64,000 nucleotides of DNA from Micrasema longulum. Taxonomy: Eukaryota; Arthropoda; Insecta; Trichoptera; Brachycentridae. Position 1 is the first letter of the stretch, and every line of letters starts with the position of its first letter. The stretch lies in contig JAGVSM010000876.1 in assembly GCA_022494885.1 (NCBI GenBank), forward strand, positions 124,001 to 188,000, in the 5' to 3' direction. This document shows, one piece after another, positions 45,000 through 55,960 of this stretch. The position numbers and the translations under genes are program-made. A model generated the notes under the pieces. The model ran no database searches and had not been told where the DNA came from. It saw only the letters and a list, made by a program, of their open reading frames with translations.

Positions 45000-46240
45000 T
45001 GCCGCTGAAATCTTCAAAAGTGCGGTTACACAAGCTTACGCAACACAAAATTTATGAGTGCTTAATAAGACTCAATTACACAGATTCAAAGTCAATTATT
45101 TAGGTTTGTTTTATTTATGAATCCAAATTGGACACAGCCATCTATTACTGAATAGATCGATCGATGCATGTATCATATTATATTTCATATTAAAGTCGGA
45201 CCAATACTAATTGGCGAAGCACTGAGGGCGCTGGTGTACTATATGGCTTCGTGATTTCTGCTCATTAAAGATCTGACCAAAGTTAGTACTAAAACTAACC
45301 GTTCGCTAATCTTGGCTGTTTGACCGATCATCGACATTTCGATATATCACTAAAAATCGCTTACAGGGGCCTACGTTCTCTGTAAGTGGTTTTAGAAATC
45401 ATTTGCAGATAAGACTCTTTTTGCATTTTAATTAAAAGAGGTTGACTAAATAAAACCTTAAGAAAAAGGAATCGCCCTCGATTTATTCCTTTTAAAGGTC
45501 CATTCAAGATACGACTCAGCGAATAATTCATGGATTTTGGTGGTGACTTTCGATTAGTGAGAAACAGAGGTATCAACTTGCTTGTACTAATTTACTTTTT
45601 TTTTGCATGAAAAACATTGACCGTTTTATTTGTTTGGTCAACTTAAAAACAAACGGGCTCGTAAAAATTTGCAATTTGTATTTCATTTTTTTCGATGAAT
45701 CCAATAGCTGTCAGAAACAAAATACTTTCAACATATATCATACAAATGTTATTTCATATAATCATTAAACTGGTAACAGCACAGCTAATACAGTAAATAC
45801 ATACATATATTGGTGCTTGCAAGCAAACCAGTGGGGTGGGGCGGTAGGGGTAGGTAGGTACTTGCGTAAAATTTGACAGATGCCATATGTACAGAAATTC
45901 GCGCCGATTTAATGTTTAGTATTACCACACAGGATAACTATTTGATTTTAAATATTCTTACCTAATAAGCAGAGAAGAATAAGTTTCAGGACCATGGTGG
46001 ATTCGGGGATCAGAAAGTTCGGGAGATAAACAAACTTTGACAGTATTTAGACAAGCGAGGCGCTAGACCCCATCTTTAAACTTCGAAAAATCCCCAACTT
46101 CTTTTAATCCATTTAGAATATTCTTCCAGTCACTGATTTTAAATTAGGAGGAAAAAACACTTCCGGGAAATACCCGATTCTAAACCTCAGATTCAAATTT
46201 GTAAACCGCAAATTTGACAGAAGAGATTTTATTTCATAAA
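45000..46240. other. No gene recognised
   Basis: Mostly AT-rich sequence without readable repeat or coding motifs. A GGTAGGGGTAGGTAGGTA low-complexity run is at about 45842-45860. The right end grades into the CpG-rich island. Confidence 0.4.
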
Positions 46241-46249
46241 CAAGATGTA

Positions 46250-46700
46250 ATTCCGACAGCTGACCGAGGATATTGTTCGATATCACGCTCGAGTAGCCGA
46301 CACGTGAACCGAGCGCACTCACTCACAAACACAAACACTTCAAAAGAGGCGCCTTTTAGATCCGAAATCCGAGCCGAATCGGAAAGTTCAAATTTTGACA
46401 GCGCGGGAAATTGCGAAAAAACGCGCAATAATATTTGTCTATGGTGGTTTAAGACATGTTTTTTATTTGGCAGTCGTGTTTATCAGCAAGGTAGGCGTCC
46501 GTCGAACGCGGGTCGAGATTCGGTTGTGTCGCGTGTATCAGTACTCACAGTTTGGGGCGCACGCGCGCTCCAGCGCGGTCTCGAGGCGTACTGGCGGCGG
46601 CTATCGACCCGCTGCGCGCGCCTGCGCCCTCCTCCCCGCGTGCCTACCGCGGCCAGTGGCGCCCCTTGAAGCCCTCAGCGTTTCCCAAGAATAGTGCCTT
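46250..46700. promoter_or_regulatory. CpG-rich island, possible promoter or first exon
   Basis: GC content rises sharply, with dense CG dinucleotides (for example GCGCACGCGCGCTCCAGCGC near 46555). An initiator-like TCAGT is at 46538-46542 and a donor-like AAGGTAGGC near 46490. Two overlapping plus-strand ORFs (46214-46669, 46395-46694) cover it, but they are R/P/A-rich and mutually exclusive, as expected of GC-rich non-coding DNA. No downstream gene is recognised in the window. Confidence 0.4.
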
Positions 46701-46884
46701 CGCGGGTTCATAATCCGTAGTACGTTCCTAGTACAGTCACAAGTAGGAACATTACATCTCGTCATTATATTATTCCAAACTCGAGCGCTTATTGTTTTTA
46801 TCGAGACATGACAATTTTATTAAATTAACCAATGTATTACAAAATGAAGCTTTAAGAATCAATCTAAAAAAAATGGTACACAAA

Positions 46885-47440
46885 TAATCATAATAATATT
46901 TGACTGATTTATATAGCGCCATTTTTGTGAAAAATCACCTTAAGGACGCTTTACAATTGTATACCTAAACTTACATAGTAATATATTATATTTCCAGATT
47001 TAAAATTGAGGGTATGATAGTCTAAAGAAGTGGGATTTTAATTGGGATCTGAAATGACTGGGACTGTCGATGATTCGTAAGTTTAAAGGAAATTGGTTCC
47101 AGGCAGAGGGGCCGGCAACGGCAAAAGCACGATCTCCAAATCTAGTGTTTGGGGAGCGCCGGATTTCGAGAAGTTTTCCTCTCCCCAAATCAAATGCTGA
47201 CCTAAGAGTAAATTATCTTTGACATGTATTTTCTCTAATACAAAGGTCCGGTAGGTATTTTGGAGCCATTTCATGAGGGGATTTGAATACTGTCCAGCAA
47301 AGCTTGTATTTTATTATCTCTGGGCTTTTTAACCAGAGCAAATCTCGAAGATGTTGTGAGATGTGAGAATATTTTTTTACTCCCGTAATAAGCCGTGCTG
47401 CTGCATTGAAAACAGATTGAAGTTAATTAGTTTGATATTT
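46885..47440 (-). mobile_element. L2/CR1-like LINE 3' end
   Basis: The minus strand reads MKWLQNTYRTFVLEKIHVKD and, in the adjacent frame, LLEIRRSPNTRFGDRAFAVA, GPSAWNQFPLNLRIIDSPSH and FRSQLKSHFFRLSYPQF to a stop at 47000. The terminus AAGCGTCCTTAAGGTGATTT and GGCGCTATATAAATCAGTC follows. It is the same family as 9020-9518, with one frameshift near 47190. Confidence 0.88.
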
Positions 47441-47509
47441 TGGGAGATTTTAAAGGTAAAGTCGATGTTAATTGAATTACAAATATGTACCTACTTAAAA
47501 ATGTACTTA

Positions 47510-47895
47510 CGTAAATGGGGTCTAGAATTTCAATGATTCGTGCGCTCAGTAGCTGCAAGACTTTTTATAATCTAAGTCCTTTTTTTAAAATGGAGTTTTT
47601 TTACGTTTTTTTTTTAATATCATTCAAACTCTTTACTTCATTGTCAAATTAAAACAAAATATAAATGGGGGCTAAATTACTTACCGTCTATGCGTTCTGT
47701 AGTTACAAAACGTGCTATAATCTAGCTTCTATATGTTAAAATTAAAATATATTATAATTGAAAAGAAGGAACTAGAATCCCAATCGTCCATGCGCTCTGC
47801 AGCTGCAAGATTGCAGGGATACTTTTTACTGTACAGCGCCCTTGAAATGATTTTTTTCACAAAAATGACGCTATTTAAATTATCTAACTATGTGT
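47510..47895 (+). mobile_element. L2/CR1-like LINE tail carrying a tandem array
   Basis: Three diverged units around TGCGCTCTGCAGCTGCAAGA lie at 47541, 47691 and 47791, each preceded by GGGGTCTAGAATTTCAAT-like or AACTAGAATCCCAATCGTCC sequence. The L2/CR1-like terminus (CAGCGCCCTTGAAATGATTT, ACGCTATTTAAATTATCTAA) follows at 47836-47890. The copy at 54083-54560 has the same arrangement in the other orientation. Confidence 0.7.
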
Positions 47896-47896
47896 A

Positions 47897-48232
47897 TACA
47901 GGGTGTTCTTTAAACTCTGTCACATCTAAAATCACAATGATCGTATGGTCAAGAAGACAGATTAGCATATTTTTTTTTTTAAATAAAGTATTTTAAAAAA
48001 ACAAATGGTTGCTTACTTCTGCAGAGGAGAAGTGAGGGGAGCGCGGTGCAGTATCAGAATCCCCCCTCCCCCTCCACGTTTCTCTGAGCAGAAGTAGGCA
48101 ACCATTTGCTTTTTTTGATGTTTTATTGTTTTAAATATTATTTGTTCTAAAAAATTATTTTTAAGTGCCAATATGTCTTCTTTCTCATACTGATCATCGT
48201 AGATTCGGATGTGACAGAGTTTAATGAACACC

Positions 48233-48237
<5 letters not shown>
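47897..48237. mobile_element. MITE with TA target duplication, long inverted arms
   Basis: TACAGGGTGTTCTTTAAACT at the left end and its inverted form (AGTTTAATGAACACCCTGTA) at the right end define terminal inverted repeats; pairing continues inward to AAATGGTTGCTTACTTCTGC against GCAGAAGTAGGCAACCATTT. TA flanks both ends (47895-47896 and 48238-48239). This suits a Tc1/mariner-superfamily MITE, but the superfamily is inferred only from ends and TA. Confidence 0.75.

Positions 48238-48266
<29 letters not shown>
48236..48266. repeat. (TA)n microsatellite
   Basis: About 15 TA units directly at the right end of the MITE. Similar (TA)n tracts are at 50516-50535 and 55660-55676. Confidence 0.9.
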
Positions 48267-48268
<2 letters not shown>

Positions 48269-48277
48269 TTACACACA

Positions 48278-48540
48278 TCATCATCGTCATTCCCCCTCCT
48301 CACCTAATGGTGCATAAGGCACTGCATTGGCACACCAATCTTAACGTATCTTGATCATTTTTGTTACATAAAAGCAATGTGATCAGTCTTACGCCTTAAG
48401 CACCAGTCCAGGGACTATAAAATATTCTCGTTTAAAAACACCCCTTTGAATATATATTTCATAACAACCATGTCGGGAATCGAACCTGAGACCTTTGCGT
48501 GGTAGACAAACGCTCTGACCATTACACCACGAGGTCGACA
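48278..48540 (-). mobile_element. tRNA-derived SINE family 2
   Basis: Near full-length minus-strand copy. Head ATTACACCACGAGGTCGACA and B box GGGTTCGATTCCCGAC-type (GGGAATCGAACCTGAG on the plus strand near 48475); body CACCAGTCCAGGGACTATAA; ATCATCATC tail on the left. Confidence 0.88.
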
Positions 48541-48843
48541 ATACAGGAAAATAATATTTTACAACGCCGTGAATTTTGTGGATACATTTTTTTTAATTTT
48601 TTTTATCAGAATTTCGAAAGACAGAAGATCAGACTCCTATTTAGAAAGAAGGCGAAATCATAAGTTTCAATTTTATGCAAGGCAAAAATAAATATTACTA
48701 AATGGGAAAAACCATTTATGAAAATAAAAACGAAATTAAAATTTAACGATAAGACATATACGTATGTGTTAAACAATTTATAAATAAAATATATTTATTA
48801 TTAATATTTAAAGCATTAACTTTATGGACAAACATTTTACTAA

Positions 48844-49126
48844 ATGTTATTAAATATTTGTATATAACCAGTTACGGAATTTTCTATGTCTACCGGTTTG
48901 TATAGTGGGTTTTGTATGTTGGTTTATAGTTGAAAGTGAGCAACGGTGCATGTTGCTTATGCATGCATGTGGTGTTGGTTTTATATTTTTGTGCAACAAC
49001 TTTGGTGAAGGTGTATAGTGGGTTTATATTGATTTAATTAGTGTCCTGACGAAGAGACGGGTACCTCTCGAAACCGGTAGACATAAAAAAGTTTGTAAGC
49101 GGTTATATACAAATATTTAATAACAT
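48844..49126. mobile_element. TIR element, about 283 bp
   Basis: ATGTTATTAAATATTTGTAT-ATAACC on the left is inverted on the right (49069-49126), and both sides then carry ATGTCTACCGGTTT. The centre has AAGGTGTATAGTGGGTTTAT and TTAGTGTCCTGACGAAGAGA, the latter also present at 61119-61138. No transposase. It is a foldback or MITE of unknown superfamily. Confidence 0.7.
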
Positions 49127-49439
49127 ATTTATGTAATATTATATTAGAGCCCAAATAGATGTTTACTTATTAAAGATCTTGAAATTTTAAAAAAAAATAT
49201 GGAAAAAAAAAACTTTTTTTTGGACCAACTGAAGCTTTTCTTATAAATATATACGTACTAAAATTAAATTAAATCAATCCGGTAAATAACGATTATTTAT
49301 TTTATTTAGGTTTCATTTGTATTTCATTTCCCATCACAGTGAGGATGTTCAGTGGTTTTTTACATTTTTTTATCCGTTAATAGACTATCAGACTTAACTT
49401 AATGAAAATAAATATTTAAAAAAAATAAAGTTTAAGTAT

Positions 49440-49730
49440 TTTATTATCAGCGCTTTATTTTAAGCACGATTTTTGTAATTTTGAAATTACTCCACCCGTG
49501 AGGTCACAAGTCAGTGAGTTTTGCTGATTGGTGATTTGGCTTCCCGGAAATCGAAAATCTAACTCAACCCATTACAAATATAATCATTGGTTGTTTCGGA
49601 AAATCTTGTGACGTAGGTAATTTTTATTAAAAGATTTTTTATGATTTTTTTCATCCATTTTCGAGAATCTTTGGCGTACAATCAAATGCTCTAATTTTTA
49701 CCGAATTTAAGAAAATATTTGTCTATTCAA
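49440..49730 (-). repeat. Repeat family F, uninterrupted copy
   Basis: Reverse complement contains GGTAAAAATTAGAGCATTTG, ATTTCCGGGAAGCCAAATCA and GGAGTAATTTCAAAATTACA, then GCGCTGATAATA. It shows that the SINE at 28943-29147 interrupts an otherwise continuous repeat. Confidence 0.65.
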
Positions 49731-49734
49731 TTTC

Positions 49735-49960
49735 CCGTGGCACTGAACTGCTTCATTGAGGTCCCGGGTTCAATTCACGACACGGGATGTGGTTTTACGC
49801 TGCAAATATTTACTGTTCCTGGACTGCCACCGAAACCGTAAGGACTGAACTTTTCTGCCAAGTAACAAAATTGATCCAGATACGCTGTAGTTGGATTAGT
49901 AATGCAATGCCCTATGCACCACCGAGTGCATTTATGTAAATAATGGTGATGGTGATGATT
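49735..49960 (+). mobile_element. SINE family 2
   Basis: GAGGTCCCGGGTTCAATTCA is the B-box region, followed by GATGTGGTTTTACGCTGCAA, GGACTGCCACCGAAACCGTA and a GGTGATGGTGATGAT tail. It inserted next to repeat F. Confidence 0.75.
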
Positions 49961-50439
49961 TAAATTACAATAAATAGAAGGTTCAGTGCGTTCAAATATT
50001 TATAAGCCTTTGTTAATATTTTTTTATTAATTATTGTTTATTAATTTACACTAAGTTGATTTCTTAATTCTTGTATTTGTTGCTATTGCAGAACATTTTT
50101 TATTGTAAAATATATGTTTGTTTTAAATATTATTGGTTATTGTCATTTCTAAGATATGATGAACAATTTTAACCTAATATCATATTTAATTATTTTTTTA
50201 TATGTGAAACATTTATGCTCAACACCGGTTTTTACTTAAAGAGCTGATATGCACTCTATAATAAAACTAATCGTGCGTATTAAAATAAATAAATGTCTCG
50301 GTGCCTGTCAGTGGACCAAGTAAACATACAAATTTCATTTGTGTTAGTATTAAGCACACTAGAATATTTTATTAGAAAACTTTCTGTCACGTACACATAA
50401 GCAAAGTTAATTGAAGGTATGTGAAAATTTACGAGAATG

Positions 50440-50535
50440 GTGTGGAAGAACCGGGTTGCGATCTCGTGGCTGTGTTCTAAGCCCACTCTACCACAACTCG
50501 ATTCTCATTTATCCATATATATATATATATATATA
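50440..50535 (+). mobile_element. SINE family 4 fragment with (TA)n
   Basis: AACCGGGTTGCGATCTCGTG and CCCACTCTACCACAACTCGA match the family 4 head with an internal deletion around the B box. A (TA)n run follows. Confidence 0.55.
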
Positions 50536-50736
50536 AATAGAAAAATAATAATATATTGAGATGTTAAATAATTAAAAATTATAATGAAATACTGCAAATA
50601 AATCCTGTCTTTTGTTTTATCAGCATATGTTAATCTTGTTTGTTTTTTTTCTTTCTTCATGGTTATGTCATACCATATTTATATGCTATAAACTTTTAAT
50701 CATTTATTTTATTTCATTTTTATTTTTTAAAGGAAT

Positions 50737-50940
50737 AACCCGCTAAGCCTCTGTTTTGAGGCTTGTCAGCAGGTGGGATAGATGGGATATGGAAGGAGGT
50801 AATGAAAAATACACCACAACACCCATACCAATTGAGAAAAAAAAATTCTAGGATTCTTTTCTTGCAACTGGCGGGAATCGAACCCGCGACGCCAGTTTCA
50901 CAGATAGCCGTCTAACCAACTGCGCCACGGCGCCATTAAA
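50737..50940 (-). mobile_element. SINE family 3 with target duplication
   Basis: Same unit as 28943-29147: perfect B box (GGGAATCGAACCC), A-box-like segment, body with ACACCACAACACCCATACCA, and a 3' hairpin AGCCTC-n-GAGGCT. AAAGGAAT occurs on both sides (50729-50736 and 50941-50948), a likely 8-bp target duplication. Confidence 0.85.
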
Positions 50941-51347
50941 AAAGGAATGGCCTACGCTCAGACGCTGAAGTCTTTGTGGGCATTTTTTCCAAATTATGTT
51001 TTGGCTCAATTTTAAGATGTATTTTTTAAAGTGTATTTTTGTAATTAAAATTCTATGTAAATATATGTATTAAAAAATAAACAAAAAAAAACATACTACT
51101 TTTGGGAAATGGTCTGAGAATTGAAATATTTTGGTAAATAAACTCAAATATTTCTTATTTTATTTTTAAAAATTCATTGAATGGACAAAAAATCAATACT
51201 CTTACCTTCTATGATGTCAATTATAATAACGGATAAATTAATATATAAAAAAATAAATAAATGATACATGGAAAAAAAATCTATTGAGAGGTTCAAGTTT
51301 ACACTTTTTTATTGTTTTATCACTAAAGAAATTCCCATGAATTTATT

Positions 51348-51543
51348 AGGAAAATTGTATTAATTTCACCCGCCGACCCTGGTCGTCCAGCATCTCCAAG
51401 ATACATCTGTCACCCTCAAACTCCGTAAAGTGGGATTCGTGATACTACCGGTCTACATAAAAACACCAAACCACATCTCGACCTGCAATATACGTAGCCT
51501 CGAGTAAAATTACTCCAAGGAGCACGTACAAAATCATTCGCAT
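51348..51543 (-). pseudogene. Small ORF with signal-peptide-like start, one in-frame stop
   Basis: On the minus strand ATG 51543 opens MRMILYVLLGVILLEATYIA, a strongly hydrophobic start like a secretion signal, then GRDVVWCFYVDR and a TAG at 51447-51445. The same frame then continues YHESHFTEFEGDRCILEMLD and DQGRRVKLIQFS to TAA at 51348-51346, with AATAAA overlapping the stop. A stop (TAG) lies upstream of the ATG in frame, so this ATG is the natural start. Either the TAG marks decay, or a GTAGTA donor (CCG|GTAGTA) begins an intron there. No family is recognised. Chance cannot be excluded, although local GC content is higher than the flanks. Confidence 0.3.
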
Positions 51544-52728
51544 CAGTCCCGAAAAATACTAAGTGCCTTTTACTACTATTTTACTATTTCTGTCAAGTTT
51601 GAATCTTACTTCTTCTTTCTCACTTGCTCCGGGTTTTGAAACCCTGTTCCGTGAATTCAAATATTTTCTACGCGTTAAGACAATTTTAAGGCTTTGTCGA
51701 AAATGTGGATCAACGATACGACGTCCCCTTACACGCCACGTGCCTTTTTAAACATTTTTGTGAGTGCCATCGGGTACTCGAATGCGAAGCCTTATTTCGC
51801 AGTACATAGTAGTAATTTATATACCACGTGATTAATAGGTAGTCCAGGTGCGCGTAAAAAAATGTACCTATATTTTTATTCTCATAGTTATTGTATATTT
51901 TTATTTTTTTTATACTTTTACATTGTTGTATTTTTTTTTTTTAAACAGAATAATGTTCCCTCACTGGGGTGTCCCGTGCCGAGGGAAACACTTTACAAAA
52001 TGTGAAACATGCCTTAAATTAGCTATTTAGTTAACATAATAATAACAATAAAAAAAACGTAATTAATCCAATTAACCTAATTATCATTAACATAATAAAC
52101 AATATAAATTAAAATAATCATAAAAAACATAACCAATATATAGACCAATAGAACAAATTTCATAAACAGTACACATATTTTACCTATTTGGCTTGATCCA
52201 CTCATCGATCCGTGTGCAACCCACCTCCACTATCCATTTCTTAATAGAAATTTTATATTGTGAGAACTTACTAATTGTCCTTATGGATAATGGAAGTAGA
52301 TTGTACATTTTAACCTAGAAGTCGTTCAATCCTCTTTGACCGAAGGTTGTATTTATTTTTTATATATATCGATAGGATCCATTAAAGGTCCTTAGATCAA
52401 TTTATCTGATCAAAGCACCACCTTGGACTTTTACCGACTATTATTATTTTATTATTTATGACGATTTCAAACATATATTCACCATGGAGGTTCGAGGACT
52501 TCTTGCCAAAAAAAATATCTTTCAGTCAACCAAAGAACAAATTTGTCAAAGGAAAAAATTGGTCATAATTTGTTCTTAAACATTAAAATATTTTTTTAAA
52601 TACACAATTATTCTCAAACAACAGCTGTTTTTAATGGGGAGATAAAGCTTGCACACATATTTATGATAAATTTAAATAATAAAAATAACACAAAATTCAT
52701 ATTTAAAGCAGTAACTTTGTGGTTATTT

Positions 52729-52870
52729 TTTTTTGTTTGCACCACAACAGGCTAGGAATCGCAATTACATCCAGGCTTGAAAAAAATCACATTAGATTTT
52801 TGTGTTCTCACCGGGAATCGAACCCGAAACCTTCCGTATGTGAGTCAAGCGTCTTAACCACGGAGGCCGC
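52729..52870 (-). mobile_element. tRNA-derived SINE family 1
   Basis: Minus-strand copy with the B box as GGGAATCGAACCC near 52813, head complement GTCTTAACCACGGAGGCC and body CACCACAACAGGCTAGGAAT. Slightly shortened compared with 7113-7291. Confidence 0.85.
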
Positions 52871-53284
52871 TAGCTTACCGTTACCTTAAATATAGCTTTT
52901 TCTTGTAATTACTTTAAACAAGTTTTTAATTTTCATTTAATCATTTAACTATCATTTGTTCTGTTTTTTCCCTTACAATATTAATATTCCAATAGAAATT
53001 ATAAAAAAAAAGTTCACTGATAACCTTTGCATGTAATATAATATGGAAACTTCACTGGTCCATTTAATAGACCATAAAGTTTAATTTTGTTTACTATTAA
53101 CAATGAAATTGTACTGTTTGTTTGTTTCCTGAATAAAAGAGAATGTAAATAAATAAAAAATAATAAAATAAATATTAAAAAAACTTTGTTGCTAACCACT
53201 TTTTTTTCTACCCACCGGTTTCAAAGCTACACAAGCTTACAATATTGCATTAAGTCCACTCCTGTCTAGTTTTAAAGATCCTAT

Positions 53285-53745
53285 CCATTTCACTTCACAG
53301 CTTTACACCTCTCATATTCGCAAGAACATGACAATTTTTTTTTCAGACAAATCTGAATCTCTTCCTATTTTCTATTATGTGTCTAAGTTTTCCAAAAGCA
53401 GCCCAACTCATTCCAATTCTTTTTGACAGTTCCGCTGTTTGATTTTCTTTGCGCAGTTTTATATTATGTCCAAAATATATGTATTTATCTACTATTTCGA
53501 GGTTTTATTTTACAAGAAGCCTCATGCAATTCGTTAATCATTTGACTCAATTCATTGATGCTTTCACTTTTAACTATTATGTCTATACTCTTATGAAAAC
53601 TCCTTTCTTTTCATAGTTTAACTTCCCTTACTAAACGTAGAAGCATTTCTGATCTGTCTTTCCTCTTCAAAATTTTAAACAATTTTATCGATAGTCCATA
53701 TCTCTTGGAGCGTATTTCAATCAATTGTCCCGTAAAGTCAACACG
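53285..53745 (-). mobile_element. RTE/BovB-like LINE fragment
   Basis: The minus strand reads DIIVKSESINELSQMINELH and EASCKIKPRNS, then in shifted frames LRKENQTAELSKRIGMSWAA and FGKLRHIIENRKRF. The order (region after the catalytic box, then the GMSWAAFGKLRHI motif) is typical of RTE-type ORF2. Stops and frameshifts are frequent, so this is an old copy. Confidence 0.75.
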
Positions 53746-54082
53746 ACAAGTTCTTTTTTTTTCATAATTCATTGCCCAAAAAAATTATGTTCAAAACTCG
53801 TTTATTTGGATATTTTTGATACAAAATTTTGTGACTTAAAAAAAAAAACTTTTTGAAACACTGTAAAATGAAGCATTTGTCAGTGTGTAATAAATTTATG
53901 TTCCTTTAAATATGTTTATTTTATTATGATATCAAAATTTTTAATTAGTCAACTATATTATGAAAATCCCTCTCCTCCACTCCACTCTATTTCCTCATCC
54001 CTTCTTCACCTTCTTAGGAGATCTTTTTTTTTCTCATGCTTTATATAATATATTATTTTTTTCTTTACTAATAATAAAAATA

Positions 54083-54560
54083 ATAATAATGTTTGGATAA
54101 TTTATATAGTGCCACTTTTGTGAAAATCACCTCAAGGGCGCTGTACAATAAATAAATATCCCCACACGTCTTGCAGCCACAGAGCGCATGGACGGTTGGG
54201 ATTCTAGTTCCTCGTCTCCAATTATGATATATTAGAATTATGATATATATGAGCTAGATAACAGAACGTCTTGCAGCTACAGAGCGCAATAAGAAATCTA
54301 GCCCCTATTTACATTTTTATTTTTAAAAAAAATATTTGACAATGAAGTTTAGATTGTTATTTTAAAAACGAAATAAAAAGCAAGTTTCTAAAATTAGAAG
54401 TTAGATAACAACAAGTCTTGCAGCTACTGAGCGCATGGCCGGTTGAAATTGTAGACCCCAATTACTAAATTTAGATATTTGAAAGTTGATAACATTTACA
54501 TAATATAATAAAAATAATAAGATAACTAACATCACAAAAAGTCTTGCAGCTTTACTGTGT
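54083..54560 (-). mobile_element. L2/CR1-like LINE tail carrying a tandem array
   Basis: The terminus (TTTATATAGTGCCACTTTTG, AAATCACCTCAAGGGCGCTG) at 54098-54147 is followed by four diverged units with TCTTGCAGCTACAGAGCGCA, starting at about 54169, 54269, 54416 and 54542. Unit spacing nearest the tail is 100 bp and the next 147 bp, as in the opposite-strand copy at 47510-47895 (100 and 150 bp). Confidence 0.7.
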
Positions 54561-54819
54561 AACATGTTCTCTCATTATATTTGTGCAAAACTTTAACTGG
54601 ATGTATTTACTATTTTTTATATTTTGTATTTTTATATAACAACTGTTGTTTTTCCTTAATGAATAAAATAAATAATTTGAATTCATCAACTTTGAAAATA
54701 ACCGGGAATCAACCGATACTAATCAACCAACGTATCTATTATGTACGACCGAAGGATAAATAGTATTCATAATAATATATGACCGAAATAATATAATATA
54801 ATAATATGTGACCTAAAAA

Positions 54820-55650
54820 TCTAAGATGAAATATCTGGGAATAATAATTGACCAAAATATTAAATGGAAAGAACAAATAAATTCAATGTGCAAAAGACTA
54901 AGAAAATTATTCCACATACTTTTAAAGCTTAAGAGGTATTTTATCGACGAATCAATTAAAGACAGTTTATTATGCTCTAGTACAGTCAATCATTCAATAT
55001 GCAATAGTTGCATGGGGAGGGGCTTATAACGCTCATCTTAGGCCATTAAAAGTTCTACAGAAAAAAATTATTTAAATAATACTTTATAAACCATCCTTGT
55101 TCTCAACTACCGAACTGTTCAAAGAATTTAATGTTTTAAGAGTGGAGAATATCTACGGAAAGTGTTGTATGCTCCAGGTGCATAAGGAGAGCCTCCCATC
55201 GAACCGTATTACGGGAAGGTTAAGAACAGGATGCCTCGCTCTACAGAGAATTAAAACTACCACGGCCAAACATCATTATACTTGCATAGGACGGAAGCTT
55301 TTCAATAATTTACCACAAAATCTACGTCAAGAAATAAATTACGGAAAATTTAAGGATAAATTAAAGAAAAGCTTCTTGACATAATTAATATTAACTGTAT
55401 TTTGAAAAAAGAGATATATGTTTAAGTTTTGTGTTTTTATTTAATATTTTTTTAGTGTTATATTTTCTCAATTTTTAAAATGGTTTAATTCTTTATTTAT
55501 TTTATTATTTTGTTTTGCGTTTTTTGTTTCTTTTTTATGTTATTTCGTAAACTTGCCAAGCACAAGAGCTAGACTCTTTATTGGCAAGTTCGACCTTAAT
55601 TGTTCCATTTTTTTACGGAATGTATTGTTTATTTATGCTAATAAAGGTTT
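54820..55650 (+). mobile_element. LINE ORF2 C-terminal region
   Basis: The plus strand reads MKYLGIIIDQNIKWKEQINS, MCKRLRKLFHILLKLKRYFI, changes frame near 54985, and resumes FSTTELFKEFNVLRVENIYG through KLFNNLPQNLRQEINYGKFK and DKLKKSFLT to a stop at 55382-55384. It is a non-LTR ORF2 thumb and C-terminus of a clade distinct from the other copies here. The 3' UTR holds a 9-bp stem ACTTGCCAA/TTGGCAAGT (55551-55559 and 55581-55589). Confidence 0.8.
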
Positions 55651-55708
55651 TTATTTTAAAATATATATATATATATACATATATAGGCGTAATAAATATA
55701 AGATAATA

Positions 55709-55892
55709 GGTGGCCTCCGTGGTGTAGTTATTAAGATTCTTGACTCACGAACGGCAGGTTCCGGGTTCGATTCCCAGTGAGAATACAAAATTCAAAATGT
55801 GATTTTTCTCAGGCCTGAGTATTCTGTGCTACAATTCACCCCTGTAATTGGGCCTCCTGACCTATTGTGTTGTAATTAAAAAAAGAAAAATA
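55709..55892 (+). mobile_element. tRNA-derived SINE family 1
   Basis: GGTGGCCTCCGTGGTGTAGT head, intact B box GGGTTCGATTCCC, body GTAATTGGGCCTCCTGACC and an A-rich tail ending in AATAATAATAATT. It begins soon after a (TA)n run. Confidence 0.87.
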
Positions 55893-55960
55893 ATAATAAT
55901 TAACCGATGGCAGAAAACGTAGCTTTCTGAGCAAACAAAAAAGTTGGTTTATTAGTTGTA

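Noticed and set aside
46214..46694. Two overlapping plus-strand ORFs of 151 and 99 codons
   Set aside because: They overlap in different frames in a CpG-rich block and have no domain-like pattern; GC-rich DNA has few stops by chance.
48013..48303. 96-codon minus-strand ORF
   Set aside because: It lies in the palindromic MITE and the adjoining (TA)n run, and its sequence is explained by inverted repeat and microsatellite.
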